Below are positions 42,925-52,856 of a DNA stretch of 64,000 nt, piece after piece. How positions within the stretch are numbered: position 1 is the first letter of the stretch; each line of letters begins with the position of its first letter. The stretch lies in contig CAYXGZ010000015.1 in the NCBI GenBank assembly GCA_964464755.1, positions 1 through 64,000 on the forward strand, written 5' to 3'. Under the pieces are notes generated by a model. The model was not told where the DNA came from, did no database searches, and saw only the letters and a list, made by a program, of their open reading frames with translations. Made by a program: the position numbers and the translations under genes. The stretch is from CAYXGZ01 sp964464755. Lineage in GTDB: Bacteria; Planctomycetota; MHYJ01; JACPRB01.

Positions 42925-45663
42925 ATGGCGAACTTTCCCGATCCCCGGAGGGTCGTCCATCCCGACGAGATCCTCGAGCGGGGCCTCGAGGCCCTCCAGC
43001 GCCACCGCGCCCGCCGGCTCGCCGACCTGGCGATCCAGCGGGGCGACGTCGATCCCGCTCACGCCGCCTCGGCCGTGGAGGAGATCCTCGCGACGGGCGT
43101 CCCGGCGCGCGACGTCATGGTGCGCCGCCGGCTGCTGACCCCGGAGCGCGCGGGCGAGCTCGCGGCCGCCCTCGAGGGCCACGACTTCCGCCGCGTCTCC
43201 ACGGCCGCGCCCGTCGGCCCGCCGCCCGACGTCCTCTACGTGCTCGCCGACCCGCAGCGGAACTTCCACCACTTCGCCCTGGTCTCCGAGACGGCGAAGT
43301 CCGAGCACGGGGTCGTGTGGAAGGCCTGGGACTGCACGGCCCAGAAGTGGGTCTCCCTCAAGGTCCTCGGCCCGTCCGTGCCCGCCGGGGTCCGGCTCGA
43401 TTTCCGGCGCGAGGGCGAGGCGCTGCGGACGACGACGCACAAGCACCTCTCGAAGGTCCACGAGGCCGGGGAGTTCAAGGGCCAGGTCTACCTCTCCGCG
43501 GAGCTCAGCAACGGGCGGCCGCTCGACCTGCGGGACCGGCTCCCCTCGACGCTCGAGACGCTCGCGGGCATCGGCATCGCCCTCGGCATCCTCCACGCCA
43601 AGGGCGTCCTGCACCGCCGCCTGCACCCGGGCTGCATCCTCCGCGAGGGCGACGCGTTCGTCGTGACGGACTTCGGCCACCCGAACCTCCTGCCGACGGA
43701 CCGCTCGGACCGCGCGAAGTCCGACGCCGCGCGCTACCTGGCGCCCGAGGTGGTCGGCGGGCGGACCGAGCAGATCGGGCCTGCCACGGACGTCTACGCG
43801 CTCGGCCTCATGCTCTGGGAGGCGCTGGAGCGCCGGAACGCGTACGAGGCGCCGACGACGGCCGAACTGTACCGGAAGATCCTCCAGAAGGACCCGCCGA
43901 CCCCCACGGGCCCGAAGGCCCTCGTCGAGCTCTGCGTCGAGTCGATCGCGCGCAACCCCGCGCAGCGGCTCGCGTCGGCCAACGAGTTCGCGGACCGCAT
44001 CCGGCAGGTCCTCTCGAAGGACTCCTCGCTGACGCGGGTGAGGCGCGTCCGGCGGAACCCGGGGCGCTGGATCGCCGCCGTGGCCGCGATCCTCCTCGTG
44101 GGCGGGTCCGTGGGCGGCTGGTTCGCCTGGAAGGCCCGCGCGACGCGGATCGAGTCGGAGCGGCGGACGTCCTACGCCAACGCGCTGGCGACCCTGGACC
44201 CCGCGATCGCCGCCTACCGCGAATCGCTCGGGGGCCGGGGCGAGGTGGCCGCGGCGCACGCGAAGGCGGTCGCCGCGATCGAGGTCTTCGCGAGGGAACT
44301 CGAGCGACTGGAGCTCTCGGCCGACGCCTCGGCGCTCGAGGCGCTCTCCGCGGCCTGGGCGCGGGCGGGCGACCGGGTGAACGGGTTGACCTGGCTCGCG
44401 AAGTCGGGCGACCGGGGAGCGCGGGGCTCGGTGCTCGAGGCCGGGCTGCGCATGGAGCTGGCGGCGGCCGAGCGCGTGGCGCGGGAGGCCGCGGGCCGCT
44501 CGGATCCGGGGACCCGGCTCGGGAAGGCGCTCGGGTACGCGGGCGGGCCGATGTCGCGCATCCCTCCGGAGCTGGCGAAGGCGGATCCGGTGGCCGCGGC
44601 CTGGGCGGGGATGCTCCCGATCCTGGGTGGGGGCGCGAGCGCCGAGGGCGGCGCGGCGGCGATGAAGCTGGCGGAGTCCGCGGGGTCGGCCGACGGCGCG
44701 GAGCAGGTCTGGCTCGCGGCGGCGGTGCTCTCGCCGGAGCCCGCGGAGGCCCTGGCCCGCGCCCTGTCGCTGCGGCCCGGCTACGGGCCGGCGCGCGCGT
44801 TCCTGGCCTGGGAGCACCTGAGGAAGGGCCGGCGGGCGGAGGCGGCCTCCGACGCGGAAGCCGCGATGGCCTACCGGCCGCCGCTGCCCGAGGCGCGGGT
44901 CGTGAGGGCGGCGGTGGCGCGCCTCGAGGGGAAGCCCTCGGCCGCGCTGGCGGACCTGCTCGAGGTTCCCGGCGACCGCGAGGCCGGCGTGTCGGCCCTG
45001 CTGCTGCGGGCCGACGTCCTCGTCGAGCTCGGCCGGGCCGACCAGGCGCTCGGGGCCTACGCCTCGGTGCTGGAATTCGAGCCGGCCTGCTTCGAGGCGC
45101 GGGCCGGGCGGGCCCGGGTGCGGCTCTCGCGGGGCGAGACCGGCCCCGCGCGGGAGGAGCTCGACGAGGCGCTCAAGGTCAACCCGAAGGACGCGCCGAT
45201 CCTCGTGCTCCGGGCCCGGGTCCGGGCCGCGCAGCAGGACATCCGGGGGGCCCTCGAGGACCTCGGGGCCGCGCTGGCCTCGGAGCCCAAGCGCCTCGAG
45301 GCGCTCGTCGAGCGGGGACGGCTCCACCACTCCCGCCGCGACGACCAGGCCGCGTACGACGATCTCCTGAAGGCCGTGAAGCTGGACCCGTCGGGGCCTG
45401 AGACCAACTACGAGTTCGGCTCGGTCCTCTCGGCGCTGGGGGACTACGGGAGGGCGGAGTCGCACTACACGGTCGCGCTCGCGGGCCGGCCCGGGTGGCC
45501 CGAGGCCCAGGCGAGCCGCGGCATCGCGCGCTTCCACCTCTCGAGGTACTCGGAGGCGGTGGACGACCTGGACGCGGCGCTGTCGAAGGCCCCGGCCGGG
45601 TGGCCGCTGCGCCCGACGATCGAGAAGTTCCGCGAGCAGGCCGCGATCAAGTCCGGACGCTGA
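42925..45663 (+). CDS. Membrane pseudokinase with TPR tail
   Basis: 912 aa. A roughly 100-residue N-terminal helical domain precedes a kinase-like domain (about 115-360), then a membrane helix (about 378-396) and TPR repeats. The ATP-anchoring Lys146 and DFG (249-251) are kept, but HRDLKPxN reads HRRLHPGC. The catalytic Asp is Arg232, and the metal-binding Asn is Cys237. It should not phosphorylate by the usual mechanism. It is coupled to the ECF-like gene. A scaffold or sensor role is inferred. Confidence 0.85.
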   Translation: MANFPDPRRVVHPDEILERGLEALQRHRARRLADLAIQRGDVDPAHAASAVEEILATGVPARDVMVRRRLLTPERAGELAAALEGHDFRRVSTAAPVGPPPDVLYVLADPQRNFHHFALVSETAKSEHGVVWKAWDCTAQKWVSLKVLGPSVPAGVRLDFRREGEALRTTTHKHLSKVHEAGEFKGQVYLSAELSNGRPLDLRDRLPSTLETLAGIGIALGILHAKGVLHRRLHPGCILREGDAFVVTDFGHPNLLPTDRSDRAKSDAARYLAPEVVGGRTEQIGPATDVYALGLMLWEALERRNAYEAPTTAELYRKILQKDPPTPTGPKALVELCVESIARNPAQRLASANEFADRIRQVLSKDSSLTRVRRVRRNPGRWIAAVAAILLVGGSVGGWFAWKARATRIESERRTSYANALATLDPAIAAYRESLGGRGEVAAAHAKAVAAIEVFARELERLELSADASALEALSAAWARAGDRVNGLTWLAKSGDRGARGSVLEAGLRMELAAAERVAREAAGRSDPGTRLGKALGYAGGPMSRIPPELAKADPVAAAWAGMLPILGGGASAEGGAAAMKLAESAGSADGAEQVWLAAAVLSPEPAEALARALSLRPGYGPARAFLAWEHLRKGRRAEAASDAEAAMAYRPPLPEARVVRAAVARLEGKPSAALADLLEVPGDREAGVSALLLRADVLVELGRADQALGAYASVLEFEPACFEARAGRARVRLSRGETGPAREELDEALKVNPKDAPILVLRARVRAAQQDIRGALEDLGAALASEPKRLEALVERGRLHHSRRDDQAAYDDLLKAVKLDPSGPETNYEFGSVLSALGDYGRAESHYTVALAGRPGWPEAQASRGIARFHLSRYSEAVDDLDAALSKAPAGWPLRPTIEKFREQAAIKSGR

Positions 45664-46156
45664 GCCGGATCAGCGCGGGCCCGGCCCGCCGCCCCGCGAT
45701 CTGCTCCTCCGACTCCGCCCCGAAGCGCGCGACGTCCATCCCGAGGAAGGGCGACGGCAGCCCCCGGTGCTTCTCGAGCCCCTGCCGCGCCAGCTTCGCG
45801 GCCGTCGCCTCGTCGCCCGCGAAGCGCTTCAGGTGCGAGGCCGCGACCTGGATGACGCCCTGGAGCAGCCGGCCCACGGGCGTGCCGTGCCCCGACGCGT
45901 GCCAGAGCGCCTCGAAGGCCTCGTGGCACTCCCACCAGTAGGCGAAGTTGTAGAGATCGACGCCGTGGAGGTAGAGCGGGCTCGAGGACCAGCGCTCCGG
46001 GTCCAGCGGCGGCGGCTTCGGCTCCTCCGTCCCGTACGCGTGGCCCTTCGGGTCGCGCCGCGGGTGCGGGGTGCGGCCCGGGACGTGCCGGTACGGGGGG
46101 AAGGGGAGGTCGGAGTAGCGCGGCCAGGCCGGGTCCGCGGGCGTCGGCTGGTCCAT
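45647..46156 (-). CDS. DUF309-family protein
   Basis: 169 aa. The central segment YLHGVDLYNFAYWWECHEA followed by LLQGVIQVAASHLKRF is the DUF309 signature, a helical domain of unknown function. ATG 46156 is chosen because CATAAT (46163-46168, minus strand) lies 6 nt upstream. The gene converges on the pseudokinase and overlaps it by 17 bp; it is divergent from the SDR gene. Confidence 0.85.
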   Translation of the reverse strand: MDQPTPADPAWPRYSDLPFPPYRHVPGRTPHPRRDPKGHAYGTEEPKPPPLDPERWSSSPLYLHGVDLYNFAYWWECHEAFEALWHASGHGTPVGRLLQGVIQVAASHLKRFAGDEATAAKLARQGLEKHRGLPSPFLGMDVARFGAESEEQIAGRRAGPALIRLSVRT

Positions 46157-46202
46157 GCGCCCATTATGGCGGCGCCGGGCGCTTTGAGGTACGGTGGCCG
46201 GG

Positions 46203-46991
46203 ATGAAGCCCCCGCGCGACCGGGTCGTCCTCGTCACCGGCGCCTCGAGCGGGATCGGGCGCGCCGTCGCCGAGGCCTTCCACGCCGACGGGGCGAGGGT
46301 CGTGCTCGCGGCGCGGCGCTCCGAGCGCCTCGCGGAGCTGGCGGCGACGCTGGGCCCGCGCGCGATCGCCGTCCCCTGCGACGTGCGGGAGCGCTCCCAG
46401 GTCCGGGCCGCCGTCGCGCGCGCGGTCGAGGCCTTCGGCGCCCTCCACGTCGCCGTCGCCAACGCCGGGGTCGGCTGCTACTCCGCCGTCTCGACGCTGC
46501 AGGACGCCGACCTCGACGCCGTGCTGCGCACGAACCTCTACGGCGTCCTCTACACCGTGCAGGAGGCGCTGCCCGAGCTGCGCCGGAACCGCGGCCAGGC
46601 GATCCTCGTCACCTCGATCCTCGGGAAGGCCGCGACGCCGATGACGGGCCCGTACTCGATGACGAAGCACGCCGTGACGGCGCTCGCGGACGCGCTGAGG
46701 ATGGAGGTCCGCGACGACGGCGTCGACGTCATCACGGTGGGCCCCGGGCTGACGCGCACGGAGTTCCAGCAGGCGGCCGTGAACCGCGCCGGGCGGGCGC
46801 CGGTCTTCGACAACGCGAAGGGCTGGCCCCCGGAGCGCGTGGCCCGCGCGGTGCTCTCGGCCTCGCGGCGGCGGAGGCGCGAGGTCTACCTGACGCTGGA
46901 GGGCCGGGCCCTGATCTCGCTGCGCCACTGGGCGCCGGGGCTGGCGGACCTGGGGGTGAGGATGGTGCTGGGAACCGGGAGGCAACCATGA
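46203..46991 (+). CDS. Short-chain dehydrogenase/reductase
   Basis: 262 aa of the classical SDR fold. The NAD(P)-binding motif is GASSGIG near residue 13. NAGV is present, followed by catalytic Ser in TSIL and YSMTK (Tyr and Lys). Substrate is unknown. ATG 46203 is preferred to the GTG at 46194 because TACGGT (46190-46195) lies 7 nt upstream. The stop overlaps the next start (ATGA). Confidence 0.9.
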   Translation: MKPPRDRVVLVTGASSGIGRAVAEAFHADGARVVLAARRSERLAELAATLGPRAIAVPCDVRERSQVRAAVARAVEAFGALHVAVANAGVGCYSAVSTLQDADLDAVLRTNLYGVLYTVQEALPELRRNRGQAILVTSILGKAATPMTGPYSMTKHAVTALADALRMEVRDDGVDVITVGPGLTRTEFQQAAVNRAGRAPVFDNAKGWPPERVARAVLSASRRRRREVYLTLEGRALISLRHWAPGLADLGVRMVLGTGRQP

Positions 46992-47872
46992 TCCGGCTGC
47001 TCGCGATCGCCCTGGCGGTGTCGGCGCTGCCCGACCAGGACGCCCCGCCCGCGCCCAAGCGGGAGGTGCAGGTGAAGGCCGCGCTGGTCGCGACGGCCGC
47101 CGACCTCTGGGAGCACGTGCGCGAGGTGGACCCGGCCCTCAAGGCGCTCGGCGCCGAGGTGGGACGGCTCGCCAAGGCGCTCGACGCGGAGTCGATCGAG
47201 GACCGGGCCCGGGCGTCGACCGCCTTGAAGGCCCTCGGGCTGGCGGCGTACGGGCCGCTCCGAGAGGCGCGAAAGGCGGCCGCGACGGACCAGGTCCGCG
47301 CCGAGCTGGACGCCGTGCTGAAGGAGCTGGCCGACGGCGTGGGGTCGACCCTGGCGGCGGTTCCGGCCTCGCGCAAGCTCTCGAAGGAGCAGGGCGGGGC
47401 GCTGCGGGCCCGGATGAAGGAGGCGCAGATCTCCCCGGTCCAGCAGCCGCACCTCGTCGTGCTTGAGGGGCAGCCCGCGAGCGTCTTCGTGGGCGAGGAG
47501 GGCCCCGCGGGCCCGGGCCGGCGCCGGCTCAAGCTGGACGGCGACGGGCGGCGGGTCCGCATCGAGCAGGATCCCCCGGCCCTGCCCGCGATGGTCGGGA
47601 TGAAGCTCGAGGTCCTCGCCAAGGTGCTCGACGCGGAGCGCCGGACTCTGTCGCTCGGGCTCGACGTCGTCCACACGGTGCTCCGCAAGCCGGTGCGCGA
47701 GCGGGAGACGCCTCTGGGGCGGGTGCCGGATCCGGAGCTGGTCGAGGTCGCCGTCGAGCTGTCGCCGGAGCTGGAGTCCGGCCAGGTCTACGTCGCGGGC
47801 CCGTTCCCGGCGGTCGAGGAGCACGGGCGGCCGTGGTGGATCCTCGTGGAGGCGGAGCTCGGCAAGCCCTGA
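46988..47872 (+). CDS. Uncharacterised secreted protein
   Basis: 294 aa with a short signal-like N-terminus (IRLLAIALAVSALP). The N-terminal half is helical, reminiscent of HEAT repeats (ASTALKALGLAAYGPLREAR), and the C-terminal half is beta-rich. No motif is recognised. ATG 46988 overlaps the SDR stop by 4 bp, so it is probably co-translated. Confidence 0.65.
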   Translation: MIRLLAIALAVSALPDQDAPPAPKREVQVKAALVATAADLWEHVREVDPALKALGAEVGRLAKALDAESIEDRARASTALKALGLAAYGPLREARKAAATDQVRAELDAVLKELADGVGSTLAAVPASRKLSKEQGGALRARMKEAQISPVQQPHLVVLEGQPASVFVGEEGPAGPGRRRLKLDGDGRRVRIEQDPPALPAMVGMKLEVLAKVLDAERRTLSLGLDVVHTVLRKPVRERETPLGRVPDPELVEVAVELSPELESGQVYVAGPFPAVEEHGRPWWILVEAELGKP

Positions 47873-47879
47873 GCGGCGG

Positions 47880-50027
47880 CTACTTCCCGCGCTTCTTCTT
47901 GAACCAGGCCTGGTAGGACTCGGTGGCCTTTCGGCGGTGGGCGTCGTTGCCGAAGATCCAGTCGCAGAAGTGGTCCTGGCCCGAGAGGTGGTGGAGCCCG
48001 CGCCAGGCGTTGAAGCGCACCCAGCCGTCCGGGTCGTCGAGCGCGTCCACGAGGGCCTCCTCGGCCTCCGGCCCGCCGATGCCCGCGAGCGCCGCCGCGG
48101 CCTCCGCGCGACCCTGCGGGAAGCGCCGGCTTTTCAGGGCCGCGACGAGCGGCGGGATCGCCGAGGGCGACTCGGTCCGCCCCAGCTCGGTGACCAGCAC
48201 CTCGTAGAGCGGCGGCACGATCGAGATCTTCGCGTCCTTGAGGTTCGCGTCGTTGCGCCCCTCCCGCCGCGCGTAGACCCGGTTCAGGTGCGCCCGCTCC
48301 GCCGCCTTCTGGAGCGCGTCGACGGGGAAGGCGTCGAGCGGCCCGCCGGCCTGGACGGCCGCGGTGACGAGGAAGGCCGTCCCCACGTCGATCGGCTTGA
48401 CGGACTTCGCGAAGTCGGCGAGCACGCCGGCGCAGGCCAGCCGCCCCTCGTCGGGCGCCAGGTCGGCGAGGATCTGCAGCGCGCGGGCCCGCAGCTGGGG
48501 CGCCTCGCCGTCGCGCAGCGCGATCTCCTTCACCTCGGCGGGCTTCATCCGCTGCTGGTGCACGAGCGCCTTCAGCGCCTCGACGCGCACGAGCTTCGGG
48601 ATCTTCGGGTTGTTCACGACGTGGACCTTCACGTGGCCCGCGCCGGTCTCCGAGCGGGCGAGGGTCTCGACGAGGGCGTACCAGGTCGCGGGCACGAACG
48701 CCCCGAGGCCGAGCTTGCCGACGCGCGCCTCGAGTTCCTTCACCAGTCGCTCCTCCCCGTGCATCGCGAGGGCGATCTTCGTCATCTGGTGGAGCAGCCG
48801 CGTGGGGTTCGGGTCGTCGTGCGGCGTCGTGTCGTTGCCCCCGTCCTTGCGCGCGAAGGCCAGCTCGAGGGCGAGGAGGACCTCCTTGCCCTTGCGGAGG
48901 CGGCCGAGGGCCGGGATCGCGGTCCAGAGGATGTCGACGTTGGCCGTGTCGAGGTTGTCCACGCCCGGCGGCTTGGCGGGGTTCTTCCGCATCGCCTTGA
49001 GGACCGCGTCCTCGCCCTTGGGGTCGCCGAGGCGGCCGAGGGTGTGGATCGCCATGACGCGCATCGGGAGGTTCACGGCGGCGCTCTCGTCGATCACGGC
49101 GTCGAGGGCGGAGCGCTCGCCGCGGTCGCCGATCCCGCGCAGGGCCCGGGCCCGGACGACGGGGTCGCCGGACTCGCGGAAGAGCTTGGCGAGCTCGGGG
49201 CCCGTCTCGGGGCGGTCGAAGGTGGCGAGGACCGCCGTCGCGTTGCGGGCCAGCAGGGAGTGGGGGCTGCGGGTGCACTCGAGGACGGAGTCCCAGGACT
49301 CGTTGCCGAGGGAGAGGAGGCGCCGCGCGAAGGTCGGGTCCATCGCGTGGGGGAAGCCGCCGGAGAGCTCCACGGCGGCGAGGCGGAACACGAGGGTCCC
49401 CTTGAGGTCCTTCGGGTCCTTCGGCTTGGGGACGGGCGGGAACTTCGCGGGCAGGGGCTCGATGTTGAGTTGCAGGTATTCCTGGATCTTCCCGTCGGAG
49501 CCCGGGAGCCCGACGATCACGGGCTCGCCCACCTCGAGGCAGTAGGCGGCGCTCTCGGCCCAGGAGATCGCGGTCGGGTGGATCTTCTCGCGCAGGGCGG
49601 CGGCGATGCCGGCCCAGATGAGCTCGGCCGGGTAGGCCGGCGGGTAGTTCCAGGTCATGACGAAGCCGTCGCCGGTGGCGACGTCGTCCTGGGTCACCGA
49701 CGGCTTGGCGACCGGCGGCGGGGGCCAGCGGAGGTGGTTGCCGTAGTCGGAGGTGGTGAACTGGAAGTAGTCCTCGGCGTTGAGGATGAGGTAGTCGAGG
49801 TCGGGCCGGTCGCGCTGCCCGTCGCCCTTGCCGGCGGTCTGCGTGGAGCCGGGGCCGCGCTTCGAGCCCGGCGTGGGCGTCTTCTCCCGGATCGGGATGC
49901 GGACCCGGCCGGTGGGGACGGGGCGGGCGAGCTCGCGGTTCCACTCGAGGGGGCTGCCGGGGGGCACGACCACGTCGAGGTCGGGCAGCCAGGCGGCGGC
50001 GAGGGCGAGGAGGGCGAGGGTTCGCAT
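47880..50027 (-). CDS. Large secreted HEAT-repeat protein
   Basis: 715 aa. The signal peptide (MRTLALLALAAAWLP) is followed by a roughly 200-residue N-terminal region and then many HEAT-like repeats (ARALRGIGDRGERSALDAV, AIHTLGRLGDPKGEDAVL, AAAALAGIGGPEAEEALV). Such solenoids are common in planctomycete secreted proteins; the role is unknown. ATG 50027 is chosen because it gives a signal peptide. It is convergent with the preceding gene, 7 bp apart. Confidence 0.75.
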   Translation of the reverse strand: MRTLALLALAAAWLPDLDVVVPPGSPLEWNRELARPVPTGRVRIPIREKTPTPGSKRGPGSTQTAGKGDGQRDRPDLDYLILNAEDYFQFTTSDYGNHLRWPPPPVAKPSVTQDDVATGDGFVMTWNYPPAYPAELIWAGIAAALREKIHPTAISWAESAAYCLEVGEPVIVGLPGSDGKIQEYLQLNIEPLPAKFPPVPKPKDPKDLKGTLVFRLAAVELSGGFPHAMDPTFARRLLSLGNESWDSVLECTRSPHSLLARNATAVLATFDRPETGPELAKLFRESGDPVVRARALRGIGDRGERSALDAVIDESAAVNLPMRVMAIHTLGRLGDPKGEDAVLKAMRKNPAKPPGVDNLDTANVDILWTAIPALGRLRKGKEVLLALELAFARKDGGNDTTPHDDPNPTRLLHQMTKIALAMHGEERLVKELEARVGKLGLGAFVPATWYALVETLARSETGAGHVKVHVVNNPKIPKLVRVEALKALVHQQRMKPAEVKEIALRDGEAPQLRARALQILADLAPDEGRLACAGVLADFAKSVKPIDVGTAFLVTAAVQAGGPLDAFPVDALQKAAERAHLNRVYARREGRNDANLKDAKISIVPPLYEVLVTELGRTESPSAIPPLVAALKSRRFPQGRAEAAAALAGIGGPEAEEALVDALDDPDGWVRFNAWRGLHHLSGQDHFCDWIFGNDAHRRKATESYQAWFKKKRGK

Positions 50028-50108
50028 GCACCCATTGGGACGGATGCGGCGCCCCGGTTTCCAGAGAAATGCGACCCGATCGGCCTTGAGGGTCCGCGCG
50101 CCGCGGCG

Positions 50109-50114
50109 CACAAT
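50109..50114 (+). promoter_or_regulatory. -10 element CACAAT of the S9 peptidase gene
   Basis: CACAAT lies 8 nt before ATG 50123, with no Shine-Dalgarno between them. Confidence 0.4.
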
Positions 50115-50122
50115 GGGCCTCC

Positions 50123-52024
50123 ATGGGCCACCGGTACCGCATCGAGTCGCTGCTCTCCGCGAAGCTCTTCCTGAACCCGCGGCTCGTGGACGGGCGGCTC
50201 TACTTCATCAGCGACCTCTCGGGCCGGCTCAGCCTGCACGCGATGGACACGGGCGCGATCTCGTGCCTGCTCCCCAAGGACGTCGCGCTGCCCACGCCGC
50301 TGCTGGTGGGCGGCGAGTCCTACCACGTGTACCCGCGGCTCGGGCGGGCGCTGGTGATGATCGACCGAAACGGCGACGAGAACCTCCAGCCCTGCTTCGT
50401 GCCGCTCGAGGGCGGGACGCCGGAGCCCGTGTTCGGATCGCGCTTCGCGGGGCAGAAGGTCGCGCTGACGCATTCCGACTCGAAGGCCAACCTCGCGTAC
50501 TTCAGCGTCGACCCGCGGACGAATCCCACGTACTCCTCGTACCGGGCCGACCTCGCGGCGCGGACGCTCGAGGAGCTCGGGGGCAGCCTCTACGGGAATC
50601 TCGTGGCCGGCGCGGCGGAGGACCACTCCGCGGTGCTGCTGGTCGACTCGTACACCGCGGGCGACCACGTCGCCTACGTGGGGCGGCGCGGCTCGACGGG
50701 CCGGACGCGGCTCTTCGGCAAGCCGATCGAGGACCGCAAGCCGGGCGAGAAGGTCCGGCCCTGCCTGGTCGGGCACGGGGTCTTCGTCGACGGGAACCGC
50801 GGCGTCGTGGTGGTCACCTCGCAGTTCGAGGACACGTACGGCCTGGGGTACCTCGAGCTGGACCGGCCCGACCAGATGGACCGGGTGGAGGTCGTCGGGA
50901 CGGCACACTCCGGGGTCGGCGAGCTGAAGTCGATCGAGTCCGCGGGCGGGGATCGCGTGACGCTGCAGTACAACATCGACGGCTGCTCGTGGGCGTACGA
51001 GGGGAGCTACGACCGAGTCGCGAGGCGGGTGACCGTGGACCGCGTGCTGGCGGGCTCGAACTCGCTGCGCCACGGCGTGCTGCAGTCGCTGGCGCGGGAC
51101 GAGGCGAGCGGGACCTACGCGGCGGCGTTCTCGACGGCGACGACCCCGGTGCAGGTCTACACCATCGACACGGCGGGCGCGGTGCAGCGCAACACGAACC
51201 AGGGCTTCGACGGGGTGCCGGAGGAGCTGCTGTCGCCGGGCGAGGACGCGTCGTTCGCGAGCCACGACGGGCTGCGGGTGTCGGCGAGGTTGTATCTCCC
51301 GGCGCCGGGGCTCGGCTTCCAGGGGAAGCGGCCGGTGGTGTTCTACCTGCACGGCGGGCCGCAGGGGCAGGAGCGTCCGGACTTCACGTGGTTCTCGATG
51401 CCGCTGATCCAGTGGCTGACGCTGCACGGGATCGCGGTGTTCGCGCCGAACGCGCGGGGAAGCACGGGATACGGGCTCTCGTACATGAAGCGCGTGGACC
51501 ACGACTGGGGCGGGCTGGACCGGCTGGACCACGTGGAGGCGCACCGGAGGCTCTCGGGAGACGCGCGGCTGGACCTGGGACGGGCGGGCGTGATGGGTCG
51601 GTCGTACGGCGGGTACATGACGCTGACGCTGGCGGGGCGGCATCCGGAGCTGTGGAAGGCGGCGTGCGACATGTTCGGCCCGTACGACCTGCTGACGTTC
51701 ATGGAGCGGATCCCGGAGACCTGGAAGACGTACTTCCATCTCGCGGTGGGGCATCCGGAGCGGGACCGGGCGTTCCTGGTGGAGCGCTCGCCGAAGACGC
51801 ATCTCGGGGCGCTGGCGTGCCCGATGCTGGTGATCCAGGGGCGGAACGACCCGCGGGTGCGGGAGGCGGAGTCTGCGGATCTCGTGCGGGACTTGAAGGC
51901 GCGGGGCAAGGAGATCGAGTACCGCGTGTTCGAGGACGAGGGCCACGACGTGACGCGCTTCGAGAACAAGGTGGCGTGCTACACGGAGCTGGTGGAGTTC
52001 TTCGTGCGGCACCTGCGGCCGTAG
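50123..52024 (+). CDS. S9-family (prolyl oligopeptidase-type) serine peptidase
   Basis: 633 aa. A beta-propeller-like N-terminal region (about 1-380) is followed by an alpha/beta hydrolase domain. The nucleophile is Ser in GRSYGGYM (about 494), and the likely Asp and His lie in GRNDPRV and DEGHDV. The oxyanion segment is YLHGGPQGQ. No signal peptide is visible, so it probably acts on peptides in the cytoplasm. Confidence 0.9.
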   Translation: MGHRYRIESLLSAKLFLNPRLVDGRLYFISDLSGRLSLHAMDTGAISCLLPKDVALPTPLLVGGESYHVYPRLGRALVMIDRNGDENLQPCFVPLEGGTPEPVFGSRFAGQKVALTHSDSKANLAYFSVDPRTNPTYSSYRADLAARTLEELGGSLYGNLVAGAAEDHSAVLLVDSYTAGDHVAYVGRRGSTGRTRLFGKPIEDRKPGEKVRPCLVGHGVFVDGNRGVVVVTSQFEDTYGLGYLELDRPDQMDRVEVVGTAHSGVGELKSIESAGGDRVTLQYNIDGCSWAYEGSYDRVARRVTVDRVLAGSNSLRHGVLQSLARDEASGTYAAAFSTATTPVQVYTIDTAGAVQRNTNQGFDGVPEELLSPGEDASFASHDGLRVSARLYLPAPGLGFQGKRPVVFYLHGGPQGQERPDFTWFSMPLIQWLTLHGIAVFAPNARGSTGYGLSYMKRVDHDWGGLDRLDHVEAHRRLSGDARLDLGRAGVMGRSYGGYMTLTLAGRHPELWKAACDMFGPYDLLTFMERIPETWKTYFHLAVGHPERDRAFLVERSPKTHLGALACPMLVIQGRNDPRVREAESADLVRDLKARGKEIEYRVFEDEGHDVTRFENKVACYTELVEFFVRHLRP

Positions 52025-52088
52025 GGGGTCCGCCGGCGGCATGCCGCGTCGGGTTCGCCGCTCGGGCGTCCGGCCTCCCGCGGGGCGC

Positions 52089-52655
52089 TCAGGGGCGTGG
52101 ATGCCCCGGGATCACGATCCTCACCGAGAAACCGGAGTCGAGGCCCCGGTCATTGGCCGCCTCGATCCGGGACAGGATCTCCCGCCAGTGATCCGCGTCG
52201 ATCGGGACGCCGGCCGGGTGGGTCCATGCGGGCTCGGCGGGCAGGACCAACGTGATGCGCATCCCCCGCGTGTGGGCGGGATCCTCGTCGAGGTGGAGCG
52301 TACGGCCGGCCTCGTGGTAGCGGATGCGGACGGGGGAGAAGTTGTCGGCGGCGACGCGGTAGGATCGGCCGCCAAGCGCGCGGTAGACGAGAACTCCGTC
52401 CACGAGTTCGGCGACCGCACCCCCGAGGAAGGGGAGCACGGCCTCGAGGATGGCCGCCGCGTCGCCGGGGTCGTGGCCCGCGAAGCTCACGTACTGCGTG
52501 TCCCCGTCGTCGCGGCCGTCCCACTCGCATGACCAGGTGCGGCCGTCCTTCAGGTACTCGACGCGGCGCATGGGGTAGCCGCCCCGGTACACGCGTACGA
52601 GGGCGTCGCCCACCGGGGTCTCGCGCTCCAGTCGCAGGTCGTGGGAGGGGGCCAT
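52089..52655 (-). CDS. Uncharacterised protein
   Basis: 188 aa, soluble, beta-rich in the first half, no recognised motif. ATG 52655 is preferred; TACACT lies 12 nt upstream on the minus strand. Flanked by the S9 peptidase (convergent) and the thioredoxin-reductase-like gene. Confidence 0.55.
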   Translation of the reverse strand: MAPSHDLRLERETPVGDALVRVYRGGYPMRRVEYLKDGRTWSCEWDGRDDGDTQYVSFAGHDPGDAAAILEAVLPFLGGAVAELVDGVLVYRALGGRSYRVAADNFSPVRIRYHEAGRTLHLDEDPAHTRGMRITLVLPAEPAWTHPAGVPIDADHWREILSRIEAANDRGLDSGFSVRIVIPGHPRP

Positions 52656-52856
52656 GGCGTCGCTGGTAGTGTATCGCGAGTCCTTCAAGGGGACGGCGGC
52701 TCCTTGGGTCCGGGAGCTCCTCCGGCGGTTTCGTGCCATGATGGCGGCGACGTACTCGAGCTGGAATTGGGGATCCACGGCTGGAACGCGGCGGAAGCCT
52801 GATCCGGGCCGGCCGCGGCACGTATGGCCGGCAGGGATCCTCGGTGGCCCGGCTTC

